Source: Tachypleus tridentatus | Lineage: Eukaryota > Arthropoda > Merostomata > Xiphosura > Limulidae | DNA length: 64,000 nucleotides | Assembly: GCF_004210375.1 (NCBI RefSeq) | Contig: NC_134834.1 | Span: 40,018,264-40,082,263, forward strand | Reading direction: 5' to 3' | Part shown: in pieces, positions 9,948 through 21,580 of the stretch | Numbering within the stretch: position 1 is the stretch's first letter | Layout: every line of letters begins with the position of its first letter | Notes under the pieces: model-generated | Seen by the model: the letters and a program-made list of their open reading frames with translations, nothing else | Databases searched by the model: none | What the model was told of the DNA's origin: nothing | Translations under genes and position numbers: made by a program

Positions 9948-12384
9948 ATATTTTGATGGTGATATTGAAGTATTGTTTTACTAGCATTATAGAAAATAAT
10001 GCAATGTATTTCCAAATAATATTTTCCAGATCACATATCAGAGTTAACAACATATTATAATGTCTTAGCATGAAGATCAAATGCTTTGTCTCCAAACACA
10101 TATTTCTTACTATCGTGTTATTTGTGTATTTGGCTCATTTATGTTATGGAGCAATCATGAATGACTTTATGTAATTGTCTTACATGCGTCCAAGGCCACA
10201 TGTATATTTATTTATATACATACATAACACACATTGTAACGTACTTTAGTAGCTTATAACAGCTTGATCCTGGTTCTTCTTTAAACTAATTTTGTAACTT
10301 TCTCAGGTTATCTTCTGAAGCCAATGTTCATCTAAAAGTTGGCAGACATCATTCATTTTTCATTTCAGACATCACAAAATAAATAATTACTGGCATAATT
10401 AAGCCAAACCAAAACTTTTTAACTGAAATTCTCGTACCACAATTAATACTCATGATTATACTGCTGCACGCCAACTCACACACAGTGGAAACACGACTTT
10501 CAGTTATATAGGGAAAATTTAGCTAGTACCAGATGACATGTTTCTTGGAGCTCTTACCTTACAGATAAGATGAATGATTATCTAATAACGACATTCGGCC
10601 TCGGAAAGCTCATTTTGTAGCTAAAAAAGCAAGGGCTACAATTTTTCTACCACACAACAACTTGCCCCTTTTAACTTATAAAAAAAATAAAATGGATATC
10701 ACAAAATGTGCTTAAATTATGCAATGAAATACCATATCCCACAACTGAGATTTGCACATCTGGATATCATTTTTATTAACTCCAACATTTCCTTACCTGA
10801 CTTGTCGTGGACAGCTAGATATACAATTTTATCTTTTTTTTTTTTTTTTTGCCGGTGAGTTACCAAGACTGAGATGACAGCCTTCAATTTTCATTTTTAA
10901 CCTCAGACTCTTGATCAAGTCACTATATCAGAGGTTTGGCTATAATGTATGGACACAGCTTATTGACGCGCTTCACGTATTCTTTCGCACATCATACCCA
11001 CTATAACTCGCCTGCCAATGGTTTAATTTGTTGGATTATGAAGTTTGAACCAGTCCACACAAGTTGTTTCTATGCTAGTGGCGTATACCACAGCGAGATC
11101 CAATTGCCATAATAATGCATTCATTCTTTTACCATCTTGAAGAACGAATTCATTCCTATCAATTAATGAACATTTTATTCACTCCACACATTCTCGTGGA
11201 GATCGTGAAACGTCCTCTTGTGTGGAATAATCATACACAACGTCAGCAGAGAGTTGTATTTCTGAGCCAAACGTTAGCACGTTCAGAAAACATTTTGTAG
11301 AACTCTGTTCAGTTACTCTGTATGCCATCGTAGCATATAGCAATTATTCATCTCAACTAGCTCAACCAGGATTAACAAATTTTACAAGCACACAACTGAT
11401 GTCTTATGTTATCTATTTTACCAAAGTATCTGATTGTAAGACAAAAGTTTATATTCATTTTCACCACATCCAACACTTTGCACAACTCAGAAAACAGCTG
11501 GCTGATAAAATTAGTTTTAGTTTCTTGGTCAGTATGAATTTTTTTATGGTGCACTAAAATGTGATTACTTATTGTTCTATCAACAAATCAGCTATATTGG
11601 CCATTGGTTAAATTTTAGTCCAATTGGTGAAGTGATTTATAACAATCAGTACATATTAACTACCCCATTCAGTTTTTGAAAGAGGCCTAACATTATCTAT
11701 GGTTGTTCTGTTTCAATAAGAGCCAACAATCCTTTGCTTCAAGTTTACTCTATTTAGACTGGTTTTTCCTTTCCTCTGGACACTTCATGCAATATAGTAC
11801 CAATATCAGTGCTTAACATCTTGATTTGTATCCAAGCAGTAGAACCACCATCGCATAATAGCACAAGTGCACGTTACACCTTCGTGTCTCCACTTCTTGC
11901 ACTATACAAAGGCTTAAAATAGTAGGCCGCAGAATTCTCAGGATTGCTAGCCCATACGCGAGTCATCTGATTTTGATGATGATGGTTTGGTTCGTGAAAA
12001 GTTTATATAGAAGGAGAGTTTAGTTTTTAATGTGTTCAATATGTCTGTCATAATTATTTAAATAATTATAAGCACGAAATGAAATAGACACTTTAACTTC
12101 AACAAGTTATTAATTATTATTATTTTGAATTTCTAGAGTTTTGAATTCTTTTATAGCTGCTAAACTTCTCAGGAAAACATATACTTACATTATTTAGTTA
12201 AATGAACAGAAATAATCTTTGCTTCCATAACTCATAATATAACTTATTATAGTTTTGAATTTTTAGTCTTGAACTTTTTGTGGTTGCTAAACTTTTCAGC
12301 AAAACAAAAACTTAATTTGCTTTAAGTTAAAGCAACAAATTTTTAAATCTGTTATAATGACATTAATATTAATGGTCAAATATG
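9948..12384. other. Intergenic DNA, no gene seen
   Basis: I find no conserved protein reading on either strand. A T-run lies at about 10834-10850. Short open frames at 11115-11300 and 11372-11554 have no recognisable similarity or splice context. Confidence 0.55.
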
Positions 12385-12611
12385 TATCTCAGGATGGCTG
12401 GTATGGGTATTAACACTTTTACCAAAATAAAGCAAAGAACAACGTTTCGACAGTCTTAGGTCATCTTCAGATTTTTTGCTGTTGTTAACCTGAAGATGAC
12501 CCGAGAAGATCGAAAAGTTGTTCTCTGCTTTATTTTGGTAAAAGCGTTAATACCCATACCAGCCGTCCTGAGATAATTTTTTTATTTCAAGGGGATTTCT
12601 TGTTATCATGG
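12385..12611. repeat. Long palindromic fold-back repeat
   Basis: Arms of about 90 bp at 12385-12475 and 12482-12575 are about 90 % complementary. Each starts TATCTCAGGA(T/C)GGCTGGT, and they are separated by only a few bases. The right side continues into the family signature (complement of CTTGAAATAAA) to about 12611. Both arms carry the hammerhead-like core (12437-12472 on the minus strand, 12489-12523 on the plus strand). Confidence 0.8.
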
Positions 12612-13099
12612 AGAGCTCATATATATTATGATTTGCAAAATACACCTCTTTTGGCAAAGTTTGGAACTTTCTGTTTCTTACTTTTTATTCTTCTTTTTCA
12701 TACTGTTTTTGCAATTGTGTTATATTTCTTGATCTTTTCTGACTGAATTATCGTAATATAACACATGTACAATAGTGGACCATCTAGACCCTCAAGGGTT
12801 TAAATTTTCCTCTGTTTTCAAGAAACCACCAATTTCACTCTTATAATATCACATATTTCTGGCGTTCTGCAATGCCAATAGCATCTCGTTCGGTAATTCA
12901 ATTACCTTGTTAGAAAAACAAAATTGTACTAACTGAAGCCTAGCTTGCTTTTTCCCTAATCTTCAACTTATGTTATCTAATTCTATATTTTCATATTGTA
13001 GCACAAATAAATCAGAGGTTAATATATTTTATTGATCTTTTGGATAATCTTGTAAACTTTAATAAGATCACATTTTATTCTTATTTATCAAAAATAAAT
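12612..13099. other. AT-rich intergenic DNA
   Basis: No gene or repeat was recognised. Confidence 0.5.
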
Positions 13100-13381
13100 G
13101 GTCCGACATGACAAGGGGGTTAGAACGCTTGACTCATAATCTGGGGGTCGCAGGTTCGAATTCGCGTGATACCAAACATACTTGTCCTTTCAGCTGTGGG
13201 GGTGTTATAATATTTTGGTGAATCTTACTATTCGTAGATACAAGAATAACCCACGACTTGAAAGTGGGTGATGGTGACTAACTGCCTTCCCTCTATTCTT
13301 ACATTGCTAAATTAGGGACGGCTAGCGCAAGTAGCCTCGTGCAGTTTTGCGCGAAGTTCAAAACAACCAGCAAACCAAAAA
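13100..13381 (+). mobile_element. SINE A copy, diverged
   Basis: Head GGTCCGACATGACAAGGGGG, box B GCAGGTTCGAATTC, conserved tail TGCTAAATTAGGGACGGCTA and an A-rich end. Confidence 0.85.
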
Positions 13382-13442
13382 GAAATTAAGTAATTTAGAT
13401 TTATTTATATATAAACTTAGATTTAAGGGTTGTACACAATAT

Positions 13443-13634
13443 ATGAGCATTGCCCTGAAAGAGGCCGGAGTAATTGTGGGTTACTCTGACCCCCAAGCAC
13501 TACAACTTCATCATATTAGTAGCTGCGAATTGAAGTTAGGGATGGAGGAAGAGATCGTTTTGCACCTGACCCTCCTGGATAGATACTTATCAACATACCC
13601 TAGTACCCATAAAGAAGAAGAGCAGCAAAATTAA
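13443..13634 (+). CDS. Unrecognised 63-codon open frame between two SINEs
   Basis: An ATG at 13443 opens a 63-codon frame ending at 13634. The segment is noticeably richer in G+C than its surroundings and the peptide is compositionally normal (it contains ALKEAGVIVGYSDPQ and a Glu-rich end). I recognise no family. It lies exactly between SINE A copies at 13100-13381 and 13660-13908 with no visible splice signals that would join it to a gene. It may be an orphan exon, a processed fragment or part of an unidentified transposon. Confidence that it is a real gene is low. Confidence 0.2.
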   Translation: MSIALKEAGVIVGYSDPQALQLHHISSCELKLGMEEEIVLHLTLLDRYLSTYPSTHKEEEQQN

Positions 13635-13659
13635 GTAAAGAGGTCTTATCCTATCCACA

Positions 13660-13908
13660 GGCCCGGTATGGTCAGGTGGTTAAGGCACTCGACTCATAAT
13701 GTGAGAGTCGCACCAAACATGTTACTCTTTCAGCCGTTGGGGCGAAGTGACGGTCAATTTCACTATTCGTTCGTAAAAGAGTAGTCCAAGAATTGGTGGT
13801 GGGTGGTGATAACTAGCTGCCTTCCCTCTAGTCTTGCACTGGTAAACTAGGAAGGGCTAGCACAGATAGCCCTCGTATAGCTTTCCGCGAAATTAAAAAA
13901 ACAAGCAA
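13660..13908 (+). mobile_element. SINE A copy lacking box B
   Basis: The head (GGCCCGGTATGGTCAGGTGG) and tail are intact, but the stretch that should carry box B is missing: AGAGTCGCACCAAACATG is joined directly. It could not be transcribed by RNA polymerase III in this form. Confidence 0.85.
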
Positions 13909-14299
13909 TCTGCAGAGACCTATGAAAATATTTTTAGCAAAAAGTATATAATTGTCATTCGGAATTCAGTCAATCAACAGAGATCTCCTAACACGGTTTT
14001 GTAGATTAGGGTGTCCTCGTCACTCTTAATCTGTTTGTTATTGTATATATATATATATAATGAGAAAATATACTAAATACGATGGAAACTTCGATATTTA
14101 AATTTTAAGCTCGATGTATTAATATTATATAGTTAAAAAATTTAGGCAATTCAAAACGTTGTAATATATAAAAAATTTTACTCAAAATTAGACAGGTGGT
14201 TGCGCAACAAGCATCTCGACGCGGTTCAATTGCCGCACTTTAGTGTGTTTCTCATTGGTGGGCAGTTACAAGCACTTGCCACAAAAACTATAAACTGCT

Positions 14300-14394
14300 C
14301 TGTTATTTCCCCAATAATCCCAAACCTTCCGTGACCCCCGGAGAAACTTCAAACTTCCCCAAGGGGTCACGACCCCCAGGTTAAGAACTACTGG
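14300..14394 (-). mobile_element. hAT MITE relic
   Basis: On the minus strand it begins CAGTAGTTCTTAACCTGGGG and continues GTCGTGACCCCTTGGGGAAG, the pattern of small hAT elements with CAGTGGTTCTCAACC ends (compare the intact MITE at 60726). The opposite terminus is not recognisable. Confidence 0.55.
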
Positions 14395-15645
14395 ATTAGA
14401 GCTTGTTAAATAGTTTTTGTTGCTGGGACTATTATCACGGTTTAGTGAGAGATCATAAGCTCGTAGTGGCAAAGGGATATACTAGCGAAAATTGCGTCTA
14501 AAAGTGACTTCTATTGCCACACTGACTGTTGAAGACAAATTGATTATCTTTGAGGGAGAGATTAAGTAATTATTCGAACTGTTGGTTATTAAAGTTTGTA
14601 TCTATTTCATTTTTAGTTAGGGAATAGCTCCTTTAAAATAATTTATGTTGTTTCTTCAAGTTGAATGTTTGATAATAGAAATTCAATGTTAAAACTAAGG
14701 AGTATATACTGATCAGCATTAGTAACTTTAACAATTCCTTGCGTAAAGGGAAAGGAATTTTTAAGTGTAAACTCGATAGAATTGAATTTAGCATGCGTAC
14801 GAGAAATTTTTATAAGTATGGGAACCGATACCTGAAAATATAGGTTTGAAAGAGATGCTATTTTTGTGCAACCTGTACAACTGTTACACTTTCTTATTAT
14901 TTCTGATTTGTTATTTGATTTTATTTCTCTGTTGACTCCATTTTTTGATCTGCATTTAAATTAATCACTATATGATGGTTGAACTCTATAAATTATTGGT
15001 ACCTAATTCTTTACCTTGTTCAATATCTGTTGTTGAAGAAAGTATATGTGCATTTCAAAACGTTCGAGAATTAAATGTTTCTTACCGTACACTCAGGTAT
15101 ATTATTATCATTGTTGCCGTTATTCTGTTGTTTATCATTACATAATATATGTGCAAGGATCTAAATTTCCTAATGCTAAGAATAGTCTACACTAGCTAAA
15201 TAAAAAATAGCGGAAATAACAACGCAAATAATATTTCTAAAAACGACAGCAGGGACACCAGTTGCTATCTTAGCACCAGTGCCACCTCCTCTATTTTGAA
15301 AATGAACCAAAGCAAGATATGAGGCTAATGCACTGATACCGTTGATACTATCAGGCGCCTGACAAAATAATGTCGAGGATAAAAAGTGTTCTGGTGCACT
15401 TCACAAGTATTACGTTCTTCTTTTGCTGAGAAGCGAGAGATGTTTTTTGTTTTTAACTTTTGAATGTAAATCATTGTACCGAGGCAACTTTGATAGCAAC
15501 ACAAAATGAGCTTGGGTGCTCTATGGAAACTTTTCAAGATTTTTGTGACAACTGGCAATTGCTTTTTTTTATGACCAGCATATTTTTGCGCCCCCAAGCT
15601 TTTTGCACCCCAGTCAAATGCTTATTTCGCCTAATTAGAGATTTA
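14395..15645. other. Intergenic DNA, no gene identified
   Basis: AT-rich to about 15240. The more mixed stretch 15240-15640 has short open frames on both strands (15325-15597 minus, 15460-15669 plus) but no recognisable domain, and may be old transposon sequence. Confidence 0.4.
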
Positions 15646-15917
15646 GGCCTGGCATGGCCACGTAGTTAAGGAACTCGACTCGTAATCCGAGGGTCGCGAG
15701 TTCGAATCCCCATCACACCAAACATGCTTGCCATTTCAGCCGTGAGGGCGTTATAAAGTACGGTCAATCCCATAATTCGTTCATAAAAGAATAGCTCAAG
15801 AGCTGGTGGTGGGTGGTGATGAGTAGCTGCCTTCCTTCTAGTTTTACACTGCTAAATTAGGGACAGCTAGCGCAGATAGCCCTTGCGTAGCTTTGCGCGA
15901 AATGTAAACTAAACCAA
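15646..15917 (+). mobile_element. SINE A copy
   Basis: Head GGCCTGGCATGGCCACGTAG, box B GAGTTCGAATCCCC, conserved tail and the terminal AGCTTTGCGCGAAAT followed by an A-rich end. Confidence 0.9.
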
Positions 15918-16155
15918 ATTTAATCAGAGACCAGCCCTAATCCAAATCTTATGATTTAGATAATTACATCACACGAGTGTTAAATTTAGTTATTTTTCAA
16001 AGCAACAGCTTATCGCAAGTTCTTGTTTATCTAACTGTTTACGAATCGCAAGCTGTGTACTTCAATTATTCTAAATTGGCAATTGTTATATTATTTTATC
16101 GTGTTACTAAAACCTACTGAGTTTTTGGTATCGTAATGAGTATTATTTTATTTGG

Positions 16156-16447
16156 GGCCTGGCATGGCCTAGCGCGTTAAGGCGTGCGCTTCGTAATCTG
16201 AGGGTCGCGGGTTCGCGCCCGAGTCGCGCGCCAAACATGCTCGTCCTCCCAGCCGTGGGGGCGTTATAATGTGACGGTCAATCCCACTATTCGTTGGTAA
16301 AAGAGTAGCCCAAGAGTTGGCGGTGGGTGGTGATGACTAGCTGCCTTCCCTCTAGTCTTACACTGCTAAATTAGGGACGGCTAGCACAGATAGCCCTCGA
16401 GTAGCTTTGTGCGAAATTCCAAAACAAAGAAACAAACAAACAAACAA
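16156..16447 (+). mobile_element. SINE A, best-preserved copy, with target-site duplication
   Basis: This is the cleanest copy in the window: head GGCCTGGCATGGCCTAGCGC, box B GGGTTCGCGCCC, complete tail and an (AAAC)n end. The direct repeat ATTATTTTAT flanks it at 16142-16151 and 16448-16457. It retains many CpG sites, suggesting a fairly recent insertion or unmethylated surroundings. Confidence 0.92.
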
Positions 16448-16457
16448 ATTATTTTAT

Positions 16458-17999
16458 CATAATATCTAATACTGTGTGTGGAACGTTCTAGACCTCTGTC
16501 GGGATATAAATATGTGTTGAAAATTTAGTTGGAAAGACAAACAACTGTTTCTGAGCGCTTTGTTTGTGTAACAAACCCAAAAGATTTGACAAGAAAATTT
16601 GCATTAACACAAGCTTAAAGACATTTTCCAGCTAAATCGGAATAGAAAAATTAAGTTTTTTACCAATGCGTTTTTTAGTTGTCATTAGAAGCAGACGACT
16701 TAATTAAAGAACTATAGTGGATAAATAATAATAAAGCATTTCTCAAAACAAATGATGATTTGCAATGTATTTGAATCAACAGCTGTTCCAGTAAATTTAA
16801 TAGACATATTTGTCAGTATCTTTATTTTTTGACTTAATAAAACACATTGTAAAGAAAACAATAGTTGTAATTAGTAATACGCCCATTTTTCAAAAAATGT
16901 AACTTAATGATAAAACAAAACACGAATGTGATAATAGGATAGTTTCGGAATCATCGTTTTTTCATCATCACTAACCTAGACATATAAAATAAACAGTCAT
17001 CTTATTTTCATCATCAGTAAGCTAAATATATAAAACAAACAAACAATATGAGTAATTACAACAGAAATACGTACGTGAGAAGTAAACATTTTAAATATAC
17101 AAATATAAGACGAGAAAATGAAATAGTTAAAAATTAATCAAGCGGAGAACCACATAATTGTTTTGAAGATTTATATTTTCTTCAGCCCATGTCAACAAAC
17201 CAATTCAATTTTATTTGTGCAGCAATCAATCTCTTTATGAATCGAATCATGGTTCCTGGTTAAGATAGTCCGTTGAAGAGGAATGGCATATACAACCAAA
17301 TTTAACAATAAGTTAGTCTCCTATCATAAGTAACAGTGTATAAAATTTCAGTGAGTGACATTATTTACCACAAACTGAGTTATGCTGAAGAAAGTTCATA
17401 TCCTACGAATTGTTACTCTCATCTGATGGTTGTATGGAATTTGTTTCCAACATTATGCCGACATGTTTTGATATTATAATGTATTTTATCTGTTAGTTGA
17501 AAAATCACTGAGCATTGGGTAGTTTCAGGAATGTAATTCCTTTTCCTAATAAAACGTTGAATAATTCTTTTAGCTTTATAACACTGACCAACAAAATATT
17601 TCAGGTAAAGAAATTATAAAGGAACTTAATTTCAACACTATTTGAAACTCACATACATAAATTCAAACCAGCCAAGCTACAAAATAAATACCAATAGTTA
17701 TTTGAAAATACATTTTTAGATAATTCCTGTATATTAATAAGTGTATAATACTATGCTTTGAAACGTTAATCAGTCATTTAGTTATCATAGTGTTTTAATA
17801 GTGCTTTTCGAAGATATCGATTATTTTTGTCGACGAAATTGTTGCTTTTAGATTGAAGTTTGATATATATATAAATTTTGAAATAAGAAATCATGATAAT
17901 ACTGTTAATCACATATAATATCAACAAAACTTACAATTATTTAAAAATATATGTTGAAATAATTTATACATTTTGAAACAAAACATGTTTTATAACATC
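16458..17999. other. Intergenic DNA upstream of NOP56
   Basis: I see no gene or repeat. CpG sites remain fairly frequent, as elsewhere to the left. Confidence 0.5.
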
Positions 18000-18480
18000 T
18001 CATTAAACTTCCTTGACTTATTCGGTTTCTTTGTTTTAACTGATTCAACAAGAAATTTAAGCCAAAAGTTTTGTCAATTAACTTTCACCTACCAACAGAG
18101 ATCTGTCAATAGTTCTTCGTTGTATGAATTTGCGACCATGTGGAAACGTTGATTTATGTACCTATCGAGATTTGTGTTTCAGTTGAAAAGTTGTTTGTGC
18201 CTTTAACCTGAATGAAAGAATTGTTTTATAGTGAATGAAATTTTTACAGCGGTGGATGAAATATTCAACAAAATGGTAAGATGTGTTATACTGTTATATT
18301 TTTTAAAAAATGATTATTAGTACTATTACCAGGTATAATTTCACATATCGCCATCCTTGTATCCGTTGTTAGGCTTAACGACAATATTTTAAACGCGATT
18401 TGGCCTCAGGATATCCATTGTATCCGCGTATAAATGGTGAAAATTATATCTAGTATAGTTTAAATTATATATTATAGAGG
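18000..18480 (+). promoter_or_regulatory. Candidate NOP56 promoter and 5' UTR region
   Basis: The region contains a cluster of CpG sites (for example GCGACC, ATCGAG, TCCGTTG, AAACGCGATT and TCCGCG between 18130 and 18432). It surrounds a candidate first exon whose last codon is ATG at 18273-18275. Right of it the DNA becomes CpG-poor. A CpG-retaining patch at the border of a CpG-depleted gene body is what an unmethylated housekeeping promoter would leave. I identified no TATA box with confidence. Confidence 0.4.
18273..18275 (+). CDS. NOP56: NOP56 candidate first coding exon (ATG only)
   Basis: The context aacaaaATG|gtaaga combines an acceptable start context with a strong splice donor at 18276. 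Joined to the acceptor at 27071-27072 it gives [11 protein letters not shown], the same length as the start of animal NOP56 proteins before the conserved FEHA. The frame is then continuous for 429 codons. The alternatives are an ATG|gtaaag at 26763-26765 or initiation at ATG 27079. The CpG boundary favours 18.27 kb. Confidence 0.4.
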
Positions 18481-19814
18481 AGGCTTTTGTAGTTAGCGAA
18501 TCTTTGCACTTATTGTGATTGTCTTTAATGTTTTTATAGTAGACTTACAGTTGAAGTTATATTTGAATCTGAACTGAGTTTAATAAAAACGTTAATATTG
18601 TTAATCAAAAGGCTGACTATTCTCATATGTTAATTATTAATGAACTTTCTTGTCTTGTAGACATTTTACCAAGTGTAATATAATCTTAATCTTACTGGTA
18701 GTACAGAGATTTAGGAATGTGCTTTACGTTTACAAATTAGTGTTTAGTATAATCTCCCAAAGCACTTAGTCTTACATAATGGAGACCTTGAAATAACGTT
18801 TGAAAATAATTTGTGTGAGAAATGTACAATTGGACGTAAGTATGAAATTTTGCAATGCCTGTAAGAAATGATTTGTAAGAAGGAAGTATGAAGCTGCTTG
18901 TGAAAAAGAATTTTTTTGTTTCTTCTGACTGCTTTTTTGTATCAAAACTAAATCCTCTGTTCAATGTGAGAAATCATTGGTGATTTGTTTACAGATATTT
19001 ACATCTCCTAACAAAACCTTAAAATTCTGTGAGTGTTATTAAAACTAAAAATACACTGATTTTATGGCTCTGCTAATGTACCCAACACCATGCCAAGATC
19101 CTTTTCTTTAGTCATAAAATTGAGTGATTTCACATTTTAAATGGGAAATATAACTGAAATGCGTTACCTTGCAGCTAACATAATTAAAGGCAGTTTGCAA
19201 TGTAAATGTATAAATTACTTCATCTTTCAAGCAAAGAATTAAAACTACATAGGAGGAAAGTGAATTGCACTTTAACATTCATATAAGTATAAGCATTAAA
19301 AATTATGCAGTATATTATTTAAAATATTGCTGCAATCCTGCATAGGCCTACATTTGTATTGAATAGACTAATTATATAGTTTTAGCTAAATGTGTATGTT
19401 CATCTGCATCTGTTTATTCATGCTGTCATATTCTCTAATAATCCAGTTGCTTTTATATGAGTTATAAAAAACATTATCTGGATATCATGTGTTAATACAA
19501 GGAAGGAGTTGATGGATTTGTAAAGATCCCTAGTGAATTATATGCCTTCATTATTCCTGTACATTATTTAAAACAAAGGTATCTAATAATATAGCTTGTA
19601 TGTTATTATACTTAGTTTTGCCAGCCTAGTGGGTTTTTGCTTCTTAGGATAGTTCACATGCATATTTTGACAGTTAGGATGTCTGTGATAATAAATCTGA
19701 TAGTTTTTGTCTTTAGTCACTGAATTGGTCACCATAGTAGAATGCAGAGTTTGTTCAACAACTCATTTTGCATGCACCATTATGATGAGCTTGTTTCTAA
19801 ACACAATACTCCTA

Positions 19815-19990
19815 CTCGTGATGATGAGAAAACTCACTTGTAGAGAAAAATATATATGTAAAAACGGTTGGTATGGGTAGAGAAAGCTCTATGTAGAGGA
19901 GTGAACAATGTTTCAACATTCTTCAGTCATTGTCAAGTTCACAAAGAAAGAAGGTAACTGACCAGTAGCTGACCACATGTTTGAAGGCAG
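19815..19990. repeat. Fold-back family repeat, diverged copy
   Basis: It carries the family signature GATGATGAGAAAACTCACTTG near 19820, then GGTTGGTATGGGTAGAG and GAACAATGTTTCAACATTC. The hammerhead-like core is on the minus strand at 19903-19938, but two core positions are mutated. It is most similar to 37605-37830. Confidence 0.65.
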
Positions 19991-20204
19991 TTGAAAAATT
20001 AAATAGCAGATGTTGCATAAACTGAAAAAAAACCAAAGATAACATATTTCAATTTATTTGGTTGTGAAATCATATTTCATAAGAAAAATAATTCCAAAGC
20101 ACTTTGTGTTTGTTTTTATTCGGACCACTTACATTATTTTTGTTTTGTATATAATCTTAAATTCCTCTCTAAAGCATTGTATAACAGTACCTTTTGTTTT
20201 CTCC

Positions 20205-20895
20205 TTTAAATTAATGGATATGAAAAATTACTATATTAATACCATGGAATTCCACTAATTTACTAAGCTTAGTAACTAGTTTGCATTTAGGTAAAAAAAA
20301 AAAAAATTCAAGCAGCCTAGAGGCACAATCTACCTCCTTTAATTATTGGTTTCAAAGATATGTTAACCTTTTAACAGATTAAAATGGTTGAGAAAGACCA
20401 CTAGGTGGTCATTCTAAGCATTGATTGGTTATTCACATGTCACATATTGAAGTAATTGTATATAAGAATGTTTCCAGAAGTGGAAAGAGATGGATGGGAC
20501 CACTGCATTTGATTTATTATTTAAGCCATATAATAGTAAAATGAAAGGATATAAGGTTTTTATTTTATATTCTAGCTTGTCAATTTTGGTAACTTGAGTT
20601 CTTAATTGCACAAAACTATAGACAGAATTTTAACATCAAAAACACCTTCTTAACAAGTGCTATATTTAACACACCACATTACTCACAAAAATCAGAAGTT
20701 AGAGGTGTTCATTTAATATTTACTTCTAACTTAAGAAATTAATTCAAATATAATATTAAATTTTGAATTATAATTTACAGTTTGCTACCAAATGTATTGT
20801 TGTGTATTCATAAAATAGTAGTTCAATAAAATTTGAATGCAAATCAACAGGCAGTAATATTGCTTTTGGCCTGTGACCTCTCGTTATAAAGTTAA
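20205..20895 (-). mobile_element. TTAA-flanked AT-rich repeat, partial
   Basis: It contains the family landmarks GGAATTCCAC, AACAGATTAAAATGG, GGTTATTCACATGTCA, GTTTTTATTTTATATTC and GGCCTGTGACCTC, and ends at TTAA (20892-20895). It lacks the other terminus. It lies in NOP56 intron 1. Confidence 0.7.
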
Positions 20896-21580
20896 GAAAG
20901 CACTATTACTATTGATTGCACAGTTTCCATATTGCTGTCATTCACATTATCATTACTTGATTGTCTGTTACTTTCCCTTTTCATAATCATAGTAAAGCTC
21001 CCAATTATCTTATCCTATCACACTATGACATTTATCATCATTCATCAATGTGGGGTGATTTCTGTCGTTTGATAGGTATATATTTAGGAGATGTGATGGT
21101 CTTCAGCAAATCCTTGAGAGTCTGGTGCTTGTGATTGAAGAAGCTTCTTTCTGAATTATGTCATTTTGACTCTAACATGATCCACCTGTTTGTCTGATAC
21201 AGACAATTCTCTGAACCATCAAGATTGTTTTTCAAGGCTCTTACTGGATCGATCTTGACTTAATGATCATACTGTTTGTTGTGTTTCTCCCACAATTTGG
21301 CCAGCTCATATTTGTCATGTTTTTGAGAATGAGTTTTTGCCCTTGATTTTGGAAATCGAGAGCAATGATGAATGAATTGAGAGAAGTGAATGAACATTAG
21401 GCAGAGTGATGAATGAGTTGTGAGTAAACAATACCTGCTTCTGCCATGAAGGAAGAGGAGCAGATGATTCCAAGAATTGTTTAGATTTGGTTTGGTCAGA
21501 ATCTAAGCAAGTGCCACAATCTTCTAGGGAGGAAGTAAAACATGTGCACACACCTTTTGATGTTTAATATTCTCTAATAG

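Noticed and set aside
16156..16235. True tRNA gene (CGT anticodon)
   Set aside because: The tRNA-like head is repeated seven times with a common 200-bp tail and retroposition duplications, so it is a SINE head, not a functional tRNA gene.
18737..18964. 75-codon minus-strand frame after the NOP56 promoter
   Set aside because: No recognisable domain, no splice context and biased composition; chance frame.
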